Shown here: positions 24,060 through 35,956 of the stretch, piece after piece
Numbering within the stretch: the stretch's first letter is position 1
Layout: each line of letters starts with the position of its first letter
NCBI RefSeq assembly: GCF_036323735.1
Contig: NC_086023.1
Location: 12,790,501 to 12,854,500, forward strand
DNA length: 64,000 nt
Direction: 5' to 3'
DNA from: Rattus norvegicus
Taxonomy: Eukaryota; Chordata; Mammalia; Rodentia; Muridae
Program-made: the position numbers and the translations under genes
Notes under the pieces: generated by a model
Seen by the model: the letters and a program-made list of their open reading frames with translations, nothing else
Databases searched by the model: none
What the model was told of the DNA's origin: nothing

Positions 24060-24119
24060 AATCATACAACAGATCGCTTCTCGGCCTTTTGGCTAAGATC
24101 AAGTGTAATCATACAACAG
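24060..24119 (+). pseudogene. U2 snRNA 5' fragment (34 nt) between 13-bp direct repeats
   Basis: 24073-24106 equals the first 34 nt of U2 snRNA, starting exactly at its 5' end (ATCGCTTCTCGGCC) and stopping within the branch-point recognition region (AAGTGT). It is flanked by perfect 13-bp copies of AATCATACAACAG (24060-24072 and 24107-24119). There is no poly(A). This is a 3'-truncated snRNA retrocopy placed by target-primed insertion (inference from the duplication). It cannot make functional U2. Confidence 0.93.
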
Positions 24120-26665
24120 AGGCCAAACCAGACGTCCAAATTTCATACATGGGCTGCCAGCTGCCAGATCAGTTATGAATGCAATTTGGTCATGTGAATT
24201 CTTTTCCTTTTCTGTGGTTCGCAAGTCACAAATTCTGATTTTCGAAAGAACATTTCAAAACTGACTTTTAAAGAAAATTTATTTCCTTCTGAAGCTGCTA
24301 AATACAATACTTTGTAAACTAAATAATGAGGTATCAAGGACTAAGTTTACCTTTTATTTTTCAAAATCAGAAAGGTGACGACTAACTTGAATTGTCATTT
24401 GTTTTCTAAGCTTCTTGGATCTTGTACATGTCACATTGAAACGTCTAAAGCCTATTACTAAATTTGAAGTTTTTAATAAAAATGTAGAAGATTACAGTGG
24501 ATGATTATAACCTGAACCCTGCACAGGAACCATCTTTGCGGCATCTTTTCAAATTTAGCATGTTTCTACCTCACGCTTTCAACAATAACTAGGAAAACTG
24601 TAAAAGACGCAGTAATCCCCAGGCCCTGAATAGACAGGGTAAATGCAGGCCTTCTGGGATCCAGCCTGAAACGCACACAGGGGTCCCTCCTGCTAAGGGG
24701 TGGGAAGAATCTGTTAGAAAGGTGCTACCCAGGAGGCATCGGTTCATCAACAGCCGTACTTCAATACCAACTATTCGTCCTGCTCAGAAAGCTAATGGTG
24801 AGACCCCAGTTTCTGCTCCTTTGGAACTGTGCAGTCAACAGTGGGCAGCTTCATTAACATCTGAGACACTCAGGTTCTTTGAAGGTTCGGCCTGGAAAAT
24901 GTGAGTAGCTACTAATGACGGTTGTGAGAGATAAATGATAGTATTTAGAGAGTGTGCAACTTATATATGATGCAAAACAAAACTATATAAGTAAATAAGA
25001 ACTTACTTTTGGAAAAATTCTAAGTTCTAGGCAACAAGCCAGATACTCCGCCAGACTTGATAATTCAATGTCTGTGATCTGTGGACTGAGGTTAAGAACA
25101 CACATCTAAGCAGACAGTGTGAAAACAAGGGTTCGTGCAAGGACACTTCCTTGTGTGGCTTCAGAGCAGACAGATGGGTAGTGGGTGGGGCTTTAGCTGA
25201 ACTGAGTTAATCTGAGATGTGTTCATAAGGGCCTAGTCCTGCCCTTGGAGCCTACTACAATAAGGACAATGACGCAAATAACACTGAGTATAGTTTTAAT
25301 GAACACTCCTCTGTTCTTAATCACCATTTTCATTGTCTTTTGACAATAACAAATTTACATGACTATTAAAATTCATAACAACTTTTGTTAGAAACAGGAG
25401 AAATGTCTGTTTGCTAAAAGATTTAGCAAGAATTTGATGGGAAATAATAAGAGTGTAGAGAAAGAAAAACAAAAAAGATGAGTTCTATATTTAAAAATTA
25501 GATTTGTGTGGTCAAAAGGAGAAAAAAGAACAGCATTTCCTATTTTTGCTAAACAATTTGTTTTATTTATTGTTATTTAAATGAACATGACACAGAATGG
25601 TGTTCTTCAAATTAAATTTCTAATGCAAGGAAAAACAGATTAAATGTATAATAACCATGCTAACGTCAAACTTTTTCTCTTTAACATTTTCTTATCTAAT
25701 TCCCTTCTTATGTATATAATATAGATCTCAAAGATTATATTGACATACTTGGTTGAAGACATACTTAATAGCACTTAATTAAAAACAATATTTAAAACAT
25801 AGCTTGAGTTCACTTGTTTTATTGCTAGCACTTTTGAATTAGAGGAAATAAAACATGCCATTTAACTAATAGTGCCAGCAGGATAAAAGGCTATGGGCCA
25901 ACCTAATCAGTTTTAAAGGAAAATAAATGTTAAGACTCATAGTAATCTATGCTTCCACTTATTAGTGGAGAAAAAATTGATTTGCTGAGGTTACCTGGCG
26001 GTTCCTCAGCTGAAAGCTTTGGGGAGTAGATGAAGACAGCAGTTAGGATCCCAAGGCCCCTGGGATTAAGGCTGGTTGGCCATGGATCATCAACCAAGAC
26101 CAGTGGAGGTGCATGCTCAGAGAGAGTGATCCATCTGCATAGAGCAGTCACTTATCTGCTGACTGCAGCTATCTATATGAGAAGGAAGGGATCTGTGAGG
26201 CTTTAGGATGAACTCCGAGAGTTAGGATTCTAACTTATCCCAGTAGCCAGCTTCTTGTACATGCATCTCCTCTGTGGAAGGGAAGCTGAACACAGCCCTA
26301 TAAGGGCTGAGACAAAGCAGAGACTACAGAATCTCCAAGAGCTGCCAGGCCGATGCCCCATCAGAAATTGTTCATTTTCTACCTGTGTGCCTCCACCCAT
26401 CAGAATACTGTCAACTTTTCCCAAGAAAGCTGAGCCATGTGATGTCTCCTTGTAGGGCAGCCTGCATCTTACTACATCATAAGCCCACAGAACTTTGTAC
26501 ACTGCCCTTAACCACTTTACTCCAGTTATACACACTCTAGACCTGAACAACCATGCAATGAATTAGTGTAATTAAACAAAGATTAACTAGATAATTGAAG
26601 TACTGTATAATTAAGAAAGACCAGTGGTCTTCTTACCCTGGTGGACTCAAAAACATCTAGAAAAC

Positions 26666-26671
<6 letters not shown>
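24120..26671. other. Intronic, no recognisable feature
   Basis: No repeat family identified. Short frames on both strands lack splice context or family resemblance. Confidence 0.5.

Positions 26672-26719
<48 letters not shown>
26672..26719. repeat. (AT)24 microsatellite
   Basis: Uninterrupted 48-bp AT dinucleotide repeat. Confidence 0.95.
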
Positions 26720-26721
<2 letters not shown>

Positions 26722-27663
26722 TGTCACTTATGTACAACCTCCCAATGATTCTGTCTTAATGGCTGTGTGTTATGTGGAGCGAGCGTGGACACTTTCTAAA
26801 ACCTTTCTAAGAGCACGGACACTTTTTAAAAGCTTTCTAAGGTGACCTTGGGTTGTCCCCATTGATTACTGCTGACAGTAAGTGAGTCATCAAAATAAAA
26901 ACAGACATGAAAATAAATCAGCAGAAGGAGGACTGAGTATTGATTTTCTGTGTTCTATTTGATTTTCCTCACAGTAAAGATTCAGGGACCCATCCACATT
27001 AAACTGTGTAACCTGTAAGGAACAAAGCACAACGATTCTCTGAAAGTGATCTTTAGCTTCACGCACTGTAGAAATTCTTTGTGCCAACTTTCCTGTGGTG
27101 CTATCTCTGTGTGCCTTGTCTTGTAAGTCAGAACCACATTGTTTGCCTAGGTCCTGTTCTGAAGCAGTGGCTTCCTGCAATTCACATTCACCTTTGCCAT
27201 TATTTACCTCCAGCCCTTGAGAGGAAGAGAGCAATATCCTTGAGTCTGTTGCCATAAGCCACGCTAAGGGCTGACACTGAAGGCTACCCATCCCCAGGAT
27301 AAACGTCACATTTCCTTATTTCCCCCTATTTTCTAATAGCTAGTGAAGAGTCACGAATAACAAGAACCGCAACCCCTTCCGACGTTCACCCTGGGGAAAG
27401 ACTATTTCTTTCATTTAGCATAACTTTCAGTCACCATAACAGGCAAATCTCTACTCAACTTGAGTCAGGTTCTCATGGGTTCTGTCAGAACACTGAGAGA
27501 TGTTAATAGTAGATCACAGGAGATTTATGACTAGAGAGGCATTTATAGTCCTTCAAGGGAACAAGTTTATCATGGGCAGATCTTAATGAAATCAGCTGTT
27601 TCTGGACGTTATGTCCTTCAGGGACCTTGAACACACATCTGCCACCCTCCACCTCTCTCATTG
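26720..27663. other. Intronic, no recognisable feature
   Basis: A short local duplication near 26790-26840 (CACTTTCTAAAACCTTTCTAAG and CACTTTTTAAAAGCTTTCTAAG). The 139-codon minus frame 26890-27309 has no recognised family and no flanking splice pair of the right phase. Confidence 0.5.
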
Positions 27664-27803
27664 GTTTTTTTGAGACAGGGCTTCCCTGTGTAAGCCTGGT
27701 TGCCCTGGAACTCAATCTGTCATCTGTCGACCAGTCTGGTCCAGAACTCAGAGATTCTCCTTCCTGTCTCTGCCATGGGAGTGCTGGAATTAAAGATGTG
27801 CTT
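27664..27803 (-). repeat. B1 SINE
   Basis: Plus strand shows the reverse complement of B1 (7SL-derived): TTTGAGACAGGGCTTCCCTG, CCTGGAACTCA, GTGCTGGAATTAAAGATGTG. Contains an extra copy of a central motif. Confidence 0.85.
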
Positions 27804-28082
27804 CTCTTAGATTATCTCTATGAGGTTTGAATGGCAAATGTTTAGTGTAGGTTTCTTAAATGACTAAAGCGATGGACTTATTTTTCAATTGGCTTGTGCA
27901 AACACTAACAAAATAAAGGTTACTTACAAAATATTCTTTTCCCTATATACATTTGCAATGGGTGTGTTTTGTCAGTTATTTTAGGTGGATATCTCTATAT
28001 GAAACAATTTCTAAAAGAAATGTTTAGTGCCCTTTTCATATCAGTAATGGTTGCAAAGATGACAATTTTTAAAAAGACAGAA
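27804..28082. other. Intronic, nothing recognised
   Basis: AT-rich; no feature. Confidence 0.5.
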
Positions 28083-28215
28083 ATAAGGTTAGTAAGATGG
28101 CTCCCAGGGGAAAGGCTTTTGCTCCTCAATGATCCAACTCTGACAGGGTAAGTTTGATCCCTAGAACTTTCAACTGCAGGAGAACGTGGACATCACAGGA
28201 TCACAGGTTGTCCAT
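28083..28215 (+). repeat. B4/RSINE-like SINE, diverged
   Basis: AAGATGGCTCCCAGGGGAAA..GTTTGATCCCTAGAAC has the A- and B-box-like layout of tRNA-derived rodent SINEs. It runs directly into the octamer array. Confidence 0.45.
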
Positions 28216-28222
28216 GTGAACA

Positions 28223-28323
28223 CGGTCTCGGTCTCTCGGTCTCTCGGTCTCTCGGTCTCTCGGTCTCTCGGTCTCTCGGTCTCTCGGTCTCTCGGTCTCT
28301 CGGTCTCTCGGTCTCTCGGTCTC

Positions 28324-28374
<51 letters not shown>

Positions 28375-28420
28375 TTGTGTGTGTTTCTGTCTGTCTCTGT
28401 ATATATGTGCCTGTGTACTT
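28223..28420. repeat. (GGTCTCTC)n octamer array, then (TC)n and (TG)-rich tract
   Basis: CGGT recurs with exact 8-bp spacing from 28229 to 28325 (13 occurrences, 12 perfect intervals), then (TC)18 to about 28364 and a GT-rich stretch. Frames through it (Arg/Glu/Thr or Leu/Ser/Val repeats) are repeat artefacts. Confidence 0.95.
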
Positions 28421-29250
28421 TTCTCATGTATCTCTGCCTCTCTTTTTCTCCATGTGTCTCTGTCCCTCTCATAATATAAAACAAAGAAGACACAAAGATT
28501 CCTTAAGAGCTGTAAGCCCAACATAAAATATAAAAATGAACTCTGACCTAGCATTCTTCTCTGTCTCACCCAGTCTGTGGAGATATCTGATCTATTTCAG
28601 GTTAATCTTATTTACTTCCTACGATCTACTGCTGGTCGTTGCTTCTTTGTCTCTTCTTTCTTACAGACTATTGCCAACACTGATCTTAACTATGACATAA
28701 TACCACCAAAGAAAAATGGAAATGCCTCCTAGCAGTGTCTTCATAGAAATTTGCCTTGGATGGAACCAACTTGGAAACCTGATGGAGAGTAGCCTATCCT
28801 GTAAAACTAGACTTTCAGTTTAATACATACATGGCATAAAGCAAAATATCCACTTGTAGCAAATCTGGCTATCATGTGCCTGACTATTTCTTACTTTTAT
28901 CAAACTATTAAAGTCCATGATAAACAAACATAATTTATGAAAACCCAAAAAGGAAAAACTCTAATTCTGTAGGGTACCACTTAGGAATTATTGTAGTTAT
29001 GGCACCTAGCATGCTCCTTTTAGGAGGTAGGGAGTTACTCCTACACTAACAGAGACTACATAATAACGAGTGTCTAATCTCTTCTGGGTACCCAGGAGCT
29101 TCCCTTGGAACTGATGGAAAGACTCTTCATTCTTATATTGTTCTGAATTTCTTCCACTGCAGATGACATTCACTGATTACTTACAGAAAAATGAGTAGGA
29201 ATATATATATTTCTTCACAAGACAACATAAGCAATAATAACAGGCAGCAA
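28421..29250. other. Intronic, no recognisable feature
   Basis: No repeat or exon recognised. Confidence 0.5.
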
Positions 29251-29362
29251 TTTCTGTAGACAGAGTCTCGCTGTTTAACACAAACTGATCTTAAATTAGT
29301 ATCATTTCTGCCTCAGCCTCCTGAACACTGGAATTACAGGCTTAAACCATCACCCCCAACAG
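29251..29362 (-). repeat. Old B1/proto-B1 SINE
   Basis: Plus strand reads GACAGAGTCTCGCTG, CTGCCTCAGCCTCCTGAACA, GGAATTACAGGC: a reverse-complement 7SL-derived SINE, quite diverged. Confidence 0.65.
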
Positions 29363-29709
29363 AAATATACTACCGTTGAACATTTTCTGTTATATGGTAG
29401 TCTAGCCATCTGATTATTCTGTCATACTTTATTTAATCAGTTCATTCCAGTTTTATTCACCCTTATTCCTTTGAAGTACTTGATGTGTTCCTCTTTCTTA
29501 CAAAATGTTCCAATTCTATTTGATGAATATATTAAAATCAAACATTCTTAACAAACGTTTCTGGGAACAATTATATTACCTGAACTCTATGAAGGATTTT
29601 TCAAATTAGAAGAGAAAAAAAACTTCCCCATTAACATGAAATGTACTTAAAACATTAATAAAAATAAAACAGTTTCTATACTAAAAGCCTGAAAAGGAAA
29701 ATAGCTCAC

Positions 29710-29853
29710 CTTGTGAAAAGAGAACAGGGTGAATTTTAAACCCGCCTCCATTCTTCAGCCGTTGGGGCAGCTGCTCAAAATGGTAACTATCCATGTAGAA
29801 GACAACTTTCAGAGCTTGCCGGCTTCCTTCCACTTGGTATGTAAGAGGCACAT
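29710..29853 (-). CDS. Prex2: Prex2 exon I (144 nt)
   Basis: Acceptor TTTTACTTCAG|ATGTGC, donor TCACAAG|GTGAGC. It reads (N)VPLTYQVEGSRQALKVVFYM, then DSYHFEQLPQRLKNGGGFKI and HPVLFSQ, leaving G. The LPQRL..G..F.IHPVLF stretch parallels LPREIQSGMLLRVQPVLF of INPP4 (recalled), again placing this in the phosphatase-like fold. The ATG at the exon edge is not an initiation site. Confidence 0.93.
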
Positions 29854-30019
29854 CTGAAGTAAAATAAAATGCCAAGTCACTTCCTGACATCAGGATATGT
29901 TAGATAGTACATTTGGATTATATCAGCAATGTATTAAACTTTTTACCAAAAAAAAAAAATCTTGAAATTTGCTATGAAGTAATGCATTACTCATGCTCCT
30001 CTACGTAAGCTCCTTTAGG

Positions 30020-30470
30020 TAGGTGAACGGCCAGGCCCAGCCCTCACACTACTGTAAAGGCCATAAGGTTTTTTTTTCCAGTCCCAGAAGCTGCAGATGG
30101 GCAAGTTCTGCTTTACAGGGGGAAAAAAAAGGCCCATGATTAGGTTACAAAATCCCATCAATTTTTGAACTTGCCCCAATATCAGGCCATAAAATCCCAC
30201 TAATCCTCAGGCACACTGAAAATCTCCACCCGAACCCCAAAACCCTTTATAAAGCCATCCTCTTGTTCATTTATTTGTTGCTTCTTGTCAGAGCAGAGTA
30301 AGCCACCATCTTGTATCTTTTCCAATAAATCTCTTGTATGAGGTTTATTGTGCAGTGTGACTTTGTGGTATTCCTTAGCTCCTGACTGCCAGGATAGCTT
30401 TCCCCTGAGAGCTGTAACATTTGCACTGGAGAAACCTTTCTCCTCAGAGCTGGAACACTTGCACTGAACA
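30020..30470 (+). mobile_element. Probable solo LTR (about 451 bp) with 6-bp flanking repeat
   Basis: TATA-like CCCTTTATAAAGCC at 30243-30256, poly(A) signal CCAATAAATCTC at 30323-30334 followed by a GT-rich stretch, and a U5-like end finishing GAACA. TTTAGG occurs at 30014-30019 and 30471-30476, as for an endogenous retrovirus making 6-bp duplications. The 5' end does not start with a clear TG, so borders are tentative. Within U5, a CAGAGCTGGAACACTTGCAC-type unit is tandemly duplicated. Non-coding; no internal retroviral genes adjoin it. Confidence 0.5.
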
Positions 30471-30476
30471 TTTAGG

Positions 30477-31378
30477 CCCACTGGCATAGGAAGTGCTATT
30501 GGTACTGAATCTGAGTCTCATTAACTAAATTACTGAGTTCAATACCAAATTCTATAATGGAAAGACAGTTGCACTTTGACACACCAGATGACTCACTTAA
30601 CTAAATGAGGATCTCTCAGGGCAGCTGGCTCATTCCTACTCAGTCAAAATGAGCCTGTGGGGTACACTCCTTAAGTAGTATGTGAGAAACAGACCACATA
30701 GCAGCCATTAAAAAATAGCCATGGGTTTTAAATGCTCTGTTCTCTTGAGTGTCAGATTAAAATGAACATATTCTATTAAGGATGCCTGATGGTCATTAAC
30801 AATTACCTTTTCAAATTCCTGTAACTATTTTCAAATACCTTAAACTCAATGGCTTAAAAGATCAGCCAGCATGAATAGCTAAAAAGCAGTGGGAGTATTT
30901 TACAGTGTGACTGTAGATCCTTTTCCTTGTACATGAATCCACAATATTTCTACACTATTAAAAAAGAATAGAAAATCATTCTGAGTATACTCAAACTAAA
31001 ACACTGATTAGTTAAAAATGAAGAGCAAAACATAGGAGATTCTTACTATATCTTGATTCAACATTAACACTTCAAACTTGCTTCCTGAAATGAAACTGAT
31101 ATAGAGTTCAAATGCAAATGTCATTGGCCACACAAATCACAAGCTTCCTATTTATCTGCTTAATTGTGTATCTTGGCAATGGAGTTGTGGCAGTGATGTT
31201 CACCAGACTCCTTTATGCCAAATCCTAATGGCTGTCTTATTTCTGTAACTGTCTCATAGCAAGACATTTGATTTAAGAAATAGAAATATAAGTATCTCAA
31301 CTGAAGATTTCAATAAATATCCTTTTCATGATTGACAAAATCTTTTATTCCTGGTAGTTAAAATTAGCAGTACCCATC
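30477..31378. other. Intronic, no recognisable feature
   Basis: No repeat or exon recognised. Confidence 0.5.
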
Positions 31379-31552
31379 AAGCATGGCAGTTCACACCTGT
31401 ACTGGAAGGTCGTGGGGTTCCAGCCTAACCTTGGTTACAGAGAAAGAGATAAAGAGAGAAGGAGAGAGATAGATAGAGTTAGATGGAATTAAAAAGAGAA
31501 AGAAAGAGATTAAGAGATAGAATGAAAGAGAGGCAGACAGAGACAAAAAGAA
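31379..31552 (+). repeat. B1-like fragment followed by GA-rich tract
   Basis: GGCAGTTCACACCTGTACTG and GTTCCAGCCTAACCTTGGTT resemble a shortened B1; from 31440 a degenerate (GAGA)n tract follows. Confidence 0.5.
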
Positions 31553-31899
31553 GAAATATAGATTTTTGCAGCATAAATATTTACATATTTTATTCTTTTC
31601 CTTATCTGTAACATATACCACTGTTTATTCAATTCTGAATTTATTCAATTCTGTGTCATCAATGTAACAAAGCTGTGTTAAGTGGATATTGCTATTGAAA
31701 CAATGACAATGATGCTGCAGTTAGATGTCTATTATAGATCAGTATAAAGGCAGAAAGAAATTAAAGAGGTAAAACTTACTCTGAATTACCAATATCTTGT
31801 TTACTGCGAAGTAAAAATTCAATACCACATGAAGGAATGAGAATAGTTTCACTGTCCATAATTGTCATGGACATAAAAATTACCCCAAAGTATGCAAAT

Positions 31900-32760
31900 T
31901 CAATCTGGCAAACAATTATTTACCATTATTAGGAGGAGTTTTCACAAGGTATGCTAAATAAATCAATATAATCCATTGTATAAATAGATTAAAAAATCCT
32001 ACCTAATCCTGGCAGCATACAAGACAACCCTTTGATAAAACATAATATGTACTCATAAAAAACTATTCTCAGTCAATAGGTGCAAAAAAGGACTTCCCAA
32101 ACATGAAAAACATATAAAGATATAGCTAATATCATATTTGGTTGTGAGTAACTATGATTTCCCACTAAATCAGGAGAAAGAAAGATGATGCCTCTCACTA
32201 TCTCTGCTTTTCAATGATGTACTATGTCCCCACTAAGCCAAGCATAGAAAAAAGGGACATGAAAAACAAAAACACTAAGAAAAGAGTAAGCTTCTGGTTA
32301 CAGATACAATTTTCAATGATGGAAGAAAATCTAAGAAGATGAACCAAGTTTTCTTGAAACTAATAAATGTATGTATGAAGTAAGTAAGAGTCAGTTAATG
32401 TACAAAAAACCCAACCATTTCCCCATATGTTAGCAACAAAATACAAAATTAAAAACACATTACTATTTGTACCACCATGTTCTAAAATGAAATACATACA
32501 AATATACTAAAATATGTACAAGATTAATGCAAGAAAATTTCTGACACAGAGCACATAAACACACACAAACTAGGAAACAAATGGGAAACTAGCCTATGTT
32601 CATGATAAAGAAGCTTCAATATTTTCAAGATGTTATTTTTATGACCTGATATGCATCTTTCATTCAATATCTTAAAAGTCCAAGATATTCATGGATATCA
32701 ACAAAATGATTCCAAAGTTCACATGATGAAAAGGATTGAGAACAACAAACATAGTGCTGA
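31900..32760 (+). mobile_element. Ancient L1 ORF2 remnant (reverse transcriptase part)
   Basis: Degenerate match to L1 RT-domain DNA: AAATCAATATAATCCATTGT, CCTTTGATAAAACATAAT, GATGCCTCTCACTATCTC and GATGTACTATGTCCCCAC occur in the right order. Stops in every frame. Old, pre-rodent-type divergence; antisense to Prex2. Confidence 0.6.
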
Positions 32761-34703
32761 GGAGGAGAAGGGGAGGAATGAGGATGAAGAGGAAAGAGAG
32801 GAGAAGTACAGGGACTGTCTACCTCCAGGTATCCCTCCAGTTGCAGATACTAAGACCATGTGCTGATGAGCAAAGACTAAACAAGCAGCCAAATGGACCC
32901 CCAGTCTAGAAACCTGTGAATTACTCCCATGTGATTTGTCAATTTATCCTTGACAGAAAAGCAAGGGCAAAGCCATAGGCTTTTCAGCTACTGTTTTTAA
33001 CACCTGGGCATGCACATATAAAAAGAATCTGTGGAAAGCCTAGAAGATTGCACAGATGAAAGCCAGGTGATCGTGGATGGTGCCATCTTAGAGAAAACAC
33101 CAAAGACATAGCTGCCAAAATTAAAGTCTGGTCATCTAGATTTTATTAAAATTCAGATTTTGAGTTCTATGAAACAAAATGCCAGCACAACAGGAAGATG
33201 AATCTACACAGCTGGAAAAACAAAACTACCTGCCATAGAATTCAATAGGCTCTAACTTTCTTATGTCACTTAAGGAACACATGATGGACATTGGGTGTTG
33301 GCTCAGCCTCACAATGAGAACTCTCTCTTATCATCTTTTATAATTTGCTTGGAAAGTTACTGTTAGATCACAGCCTATTCCTTTATAAAGAAACCAGACC
33401 CCACAGCCCAAAGAAATAAGAATGGATGCACAAAGGGACAGAACTAAGAAGCTGTCCTGTTTACAGTTATATTGACCCTGATTTATGGTTCTAACAAATA
33501 TCTGTCTCCTCCACATTCTTTGTCAACTATGTCATCCTGGACCAACCTGCATGGTATAAAAACTTTTTCTGCCAGCCCCCAAAACTTGTAAAAGCCAGAT
33601 CTTACCCTTTGTTCTCAGTATTTCTCTGAGGCTCCTCTCTCCTCCTTGAACCAACCCTCTCACAGTGGTTCTATCTTTATTCTTCTCACTGACTGGCTGG
33701 CTTCATGCTCACTATGTGAATGAGGAATGCAAGATCTCACAGAAATCCATCTCCTTAGGCTCTCCCTCTAGAGCCTGGAGCTAAAAGCACATCTGACTAA
33801 ACCATCTCTAAATGAATCTCCTCTCAGTTTTAAGAGGAAGCATCTTCTTTCCTTTAAGGAAGACCCAGGTTATGATGCTTAAATGATAATGCATCCTTCT
33901 AATTAATGCTCTTCCACAAAAGGCTCGTTTGTGATTTCGAAAGTTTCTTCTGATAAACTTCATTCCTGAATGGTTATGTGTCAACTCCTTTCCCAAACCT
34001 CCAATGGTTTGCTCCCCTTTCTTTATTTTTATAATTAATGACACCGTCATGCAGCATTGAAACTGGCACTTTACTAGAGAATTGTCTTCAGAAGTCCAGG
34101 TTATGTTCCAGAGAGATATATTAAAGACATTGTTAAACAACACCGCCATGAGTGATTTAGCATGGGCACAGGTGTATTAAAACACTAACTTTACTTACAA
34201 TTACCTGTAGTGTTTAGCATGTGTCCAACACATCAGTGTTTCTTCTGATAAATAAGAAAATAACTCCCAGAGCTGCTTACTCATTTGTCAAAATGGCATT
34301 TTGAAACCCCGGAGGACAGTGAATGTTCATGGGAGTTATAGCTCCTTAAGCAGCACTTTAAAGAATGAATGTTAGGTGACATCTCAGAATCATTTTCACA
34401 GCTTTCAGCAAAAGTGCTGATTACCTTCAAGTAAAAAATATATATCTTTGTATATACACAAGCAGAAAACTCATAAATTATTTAAAATTGATTTAATCAG
34501 AATGTATCACCTCTTGCCAGATAACAAGTCTCTCTTGGGTATAACTGACGTACACCATCATATTCTTGCTTGTTCTTATTCATAAGTAAAAAGTGAAAAT
34601 TAGAGACAAGTCTATTCTCTCTATCTTCATAAATAGAAATAATATCAATATTTTTAATTTCAGCATCCTTCAGTTCCTCTCAAGTCCAGTTCACTGATTT
34701 CTC
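32761..34703. other. Intronic; 5' part may be old L1, rest unrecognised
   Basis: 32761-33250 may continue the ancient L1. Around 33555-33700 there is a TATA-like GTATAAAAAC and pyrimidine-rich sequence that may be an eroded LTR. No coding signal. Confidence 0.4.
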
Positions 34704-34709
34704 AGTTGG

Positions 34710-35028
34710 TGTGGAAAGCCGCGATAGCATTCGCCGTTACAAGATGGCGCTGACTTCCGCTGCGCCAGCCCGACTTCCTTTCAGGAAACTAGCTGTGTGC
34801 ACATGTGCAAGAGTGTGTTCACGCCAAGTCTTTGCCCACCCCGGGGCGTGCCAATGAGCTAATGGGTAAGCGACCAATCAGGCGTGGACACGCCACATTA
34901 GGGTGTATATAAGCAGCGCCATTCTGGGGCTCGGTCTCTTCCTCTTCAAGATGCAATGAACGCTTTGCTGCAAAAGGATCCTGGTGTCTGCGCATCATTC
35001 TTGCTGGCGAGACGTTAGGCGCGCGACA
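34710..35028 (+). mobile_element. Solo LTR of an IAP-like (class II) endogenous retrovirus
   Basis: 319 bp from TGTGGAAAGC to GCGCGACA, flanked by perfect 6-bp AGTTGG duplications (34704-34709, 35029-35034). It has the characteristic IAP LTR block ATTCGCCGTTACAAGATGG, which includes a YY1-type AAGATGGCG. CCAAT boxes lie near 34851 and 34874, and GTGTATATAAGCAGC (TATA) near 34903. It is far richer in CpG than its surroundings. No internal viral region remains, so it arose by LTR-LTR recombination (inference). It is antisense to Prex2, between exons I and H. Confidence 0.92.
34851..34915 (+). promoter_or_regulatory. CCAAT and TATA elements of the IAP-like LTR
   Basis: CCAATGAGC, ACCAATCAGG and GTATATAAGC are in the spacing expected of a U3 promoter; transcription would run on the plus strand into the intron, antisense to Prex2. 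Confidence 0.65.
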
Positions 35029-35034
35029 AGTTGG

Positions 35035-35956
35035 GTTACTCAAAAGCTTCCTAAGTGGTCTGAGGGCTTCTTTCTTGTCCTCAGGATGGTATGTGTAAAA
35101 CAACAGCAGGATGCAACTTTTTGGATATGTAAAGAAGGACCTGTTGTGCACCTGAAGTCTGACACTCTCCTCCCAATATGTGTGGGACTTTTCCTTAGCT
35201 CCTTCAGAGCCCTGTACTCTTATAGTAGATGTTCCCCCATCCTAGCAGGAGTAACTTTTACTTATATTCTGATCTATTATTTGCTTCTTTTAAATTAACA
35301 TCAAATCAATTTGTTTTTCTGACTTGTCATTTTTTTCTTCACTTCAATTTATAATCTGTGGAAGACACCATCTGTTCAGTACTCTTTTGAACCTAGTAAC
35401 CAGAATAGTGCTGGCAAGAAGTAAGTATTCAAAAGAAGTTTTTGATGAGAAAAATTAAAAAAAAATGGTTCTCATCGTTTGGTCAAATCTTGGATTTGAA
35501 GTGGGTACTTATTGAGTCTCCATCTATCATATTAGCAATTGAGAAGGTGAATAGGACTTCCTCCATCTCCGAAGACACTTATATCTTCTATTACATTCAT
35601 AGGAACTTCATATTTATGAAAAACAGGAAGCATATAAAACTGTTTCTATAAGCAAACTGAACATTTCTGGACTGGTAGACATCTTCTTCTTAAACATTTA
35701 TGACACGGTTGAAATAGTAGAAGAGTGATGATCATTTACAAAATGTAAAGACATGGACATTAATCCATGGGTTCACCATACAAGTGCTTTTACTCAATAT
35801 GACTTCTAAAATAGAGCCTCTGTCAGCATTAATGCTGGAAAATGGCTAAATCAAAGGGACTTTTTCAATCATTCTACTTATCACATCAACATAATGCAAA
35901 TGAAAAGATGTTAACATCTGTGACCAGAAACCCTCTAGATACACAAAGTTACTCAC
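35035..35956. other. Intronic, no recognisable feature
   Basis: AT-rich intron between the solo LTR and exon H. Confidence 0.5.

Noticed and set aside
24073..24106. Functional U2 snRNA
   Set aside because: Only 34 of about 188 nt are present, with no snRNA promoter elements or Sm site.
26890..27309. 139-codon minus-strand frame
   Set aside because: No recognised domain, no splice sites compatible with Prex2, and ordinary intron composition.
28170..28569. Overlapping 97-122 codon frames rich in Arg/Glu/Thr or Ser/Leu/Val
   Set aside because: They translate the GGTCTCTC octamer and TC repeats; no gene signature.
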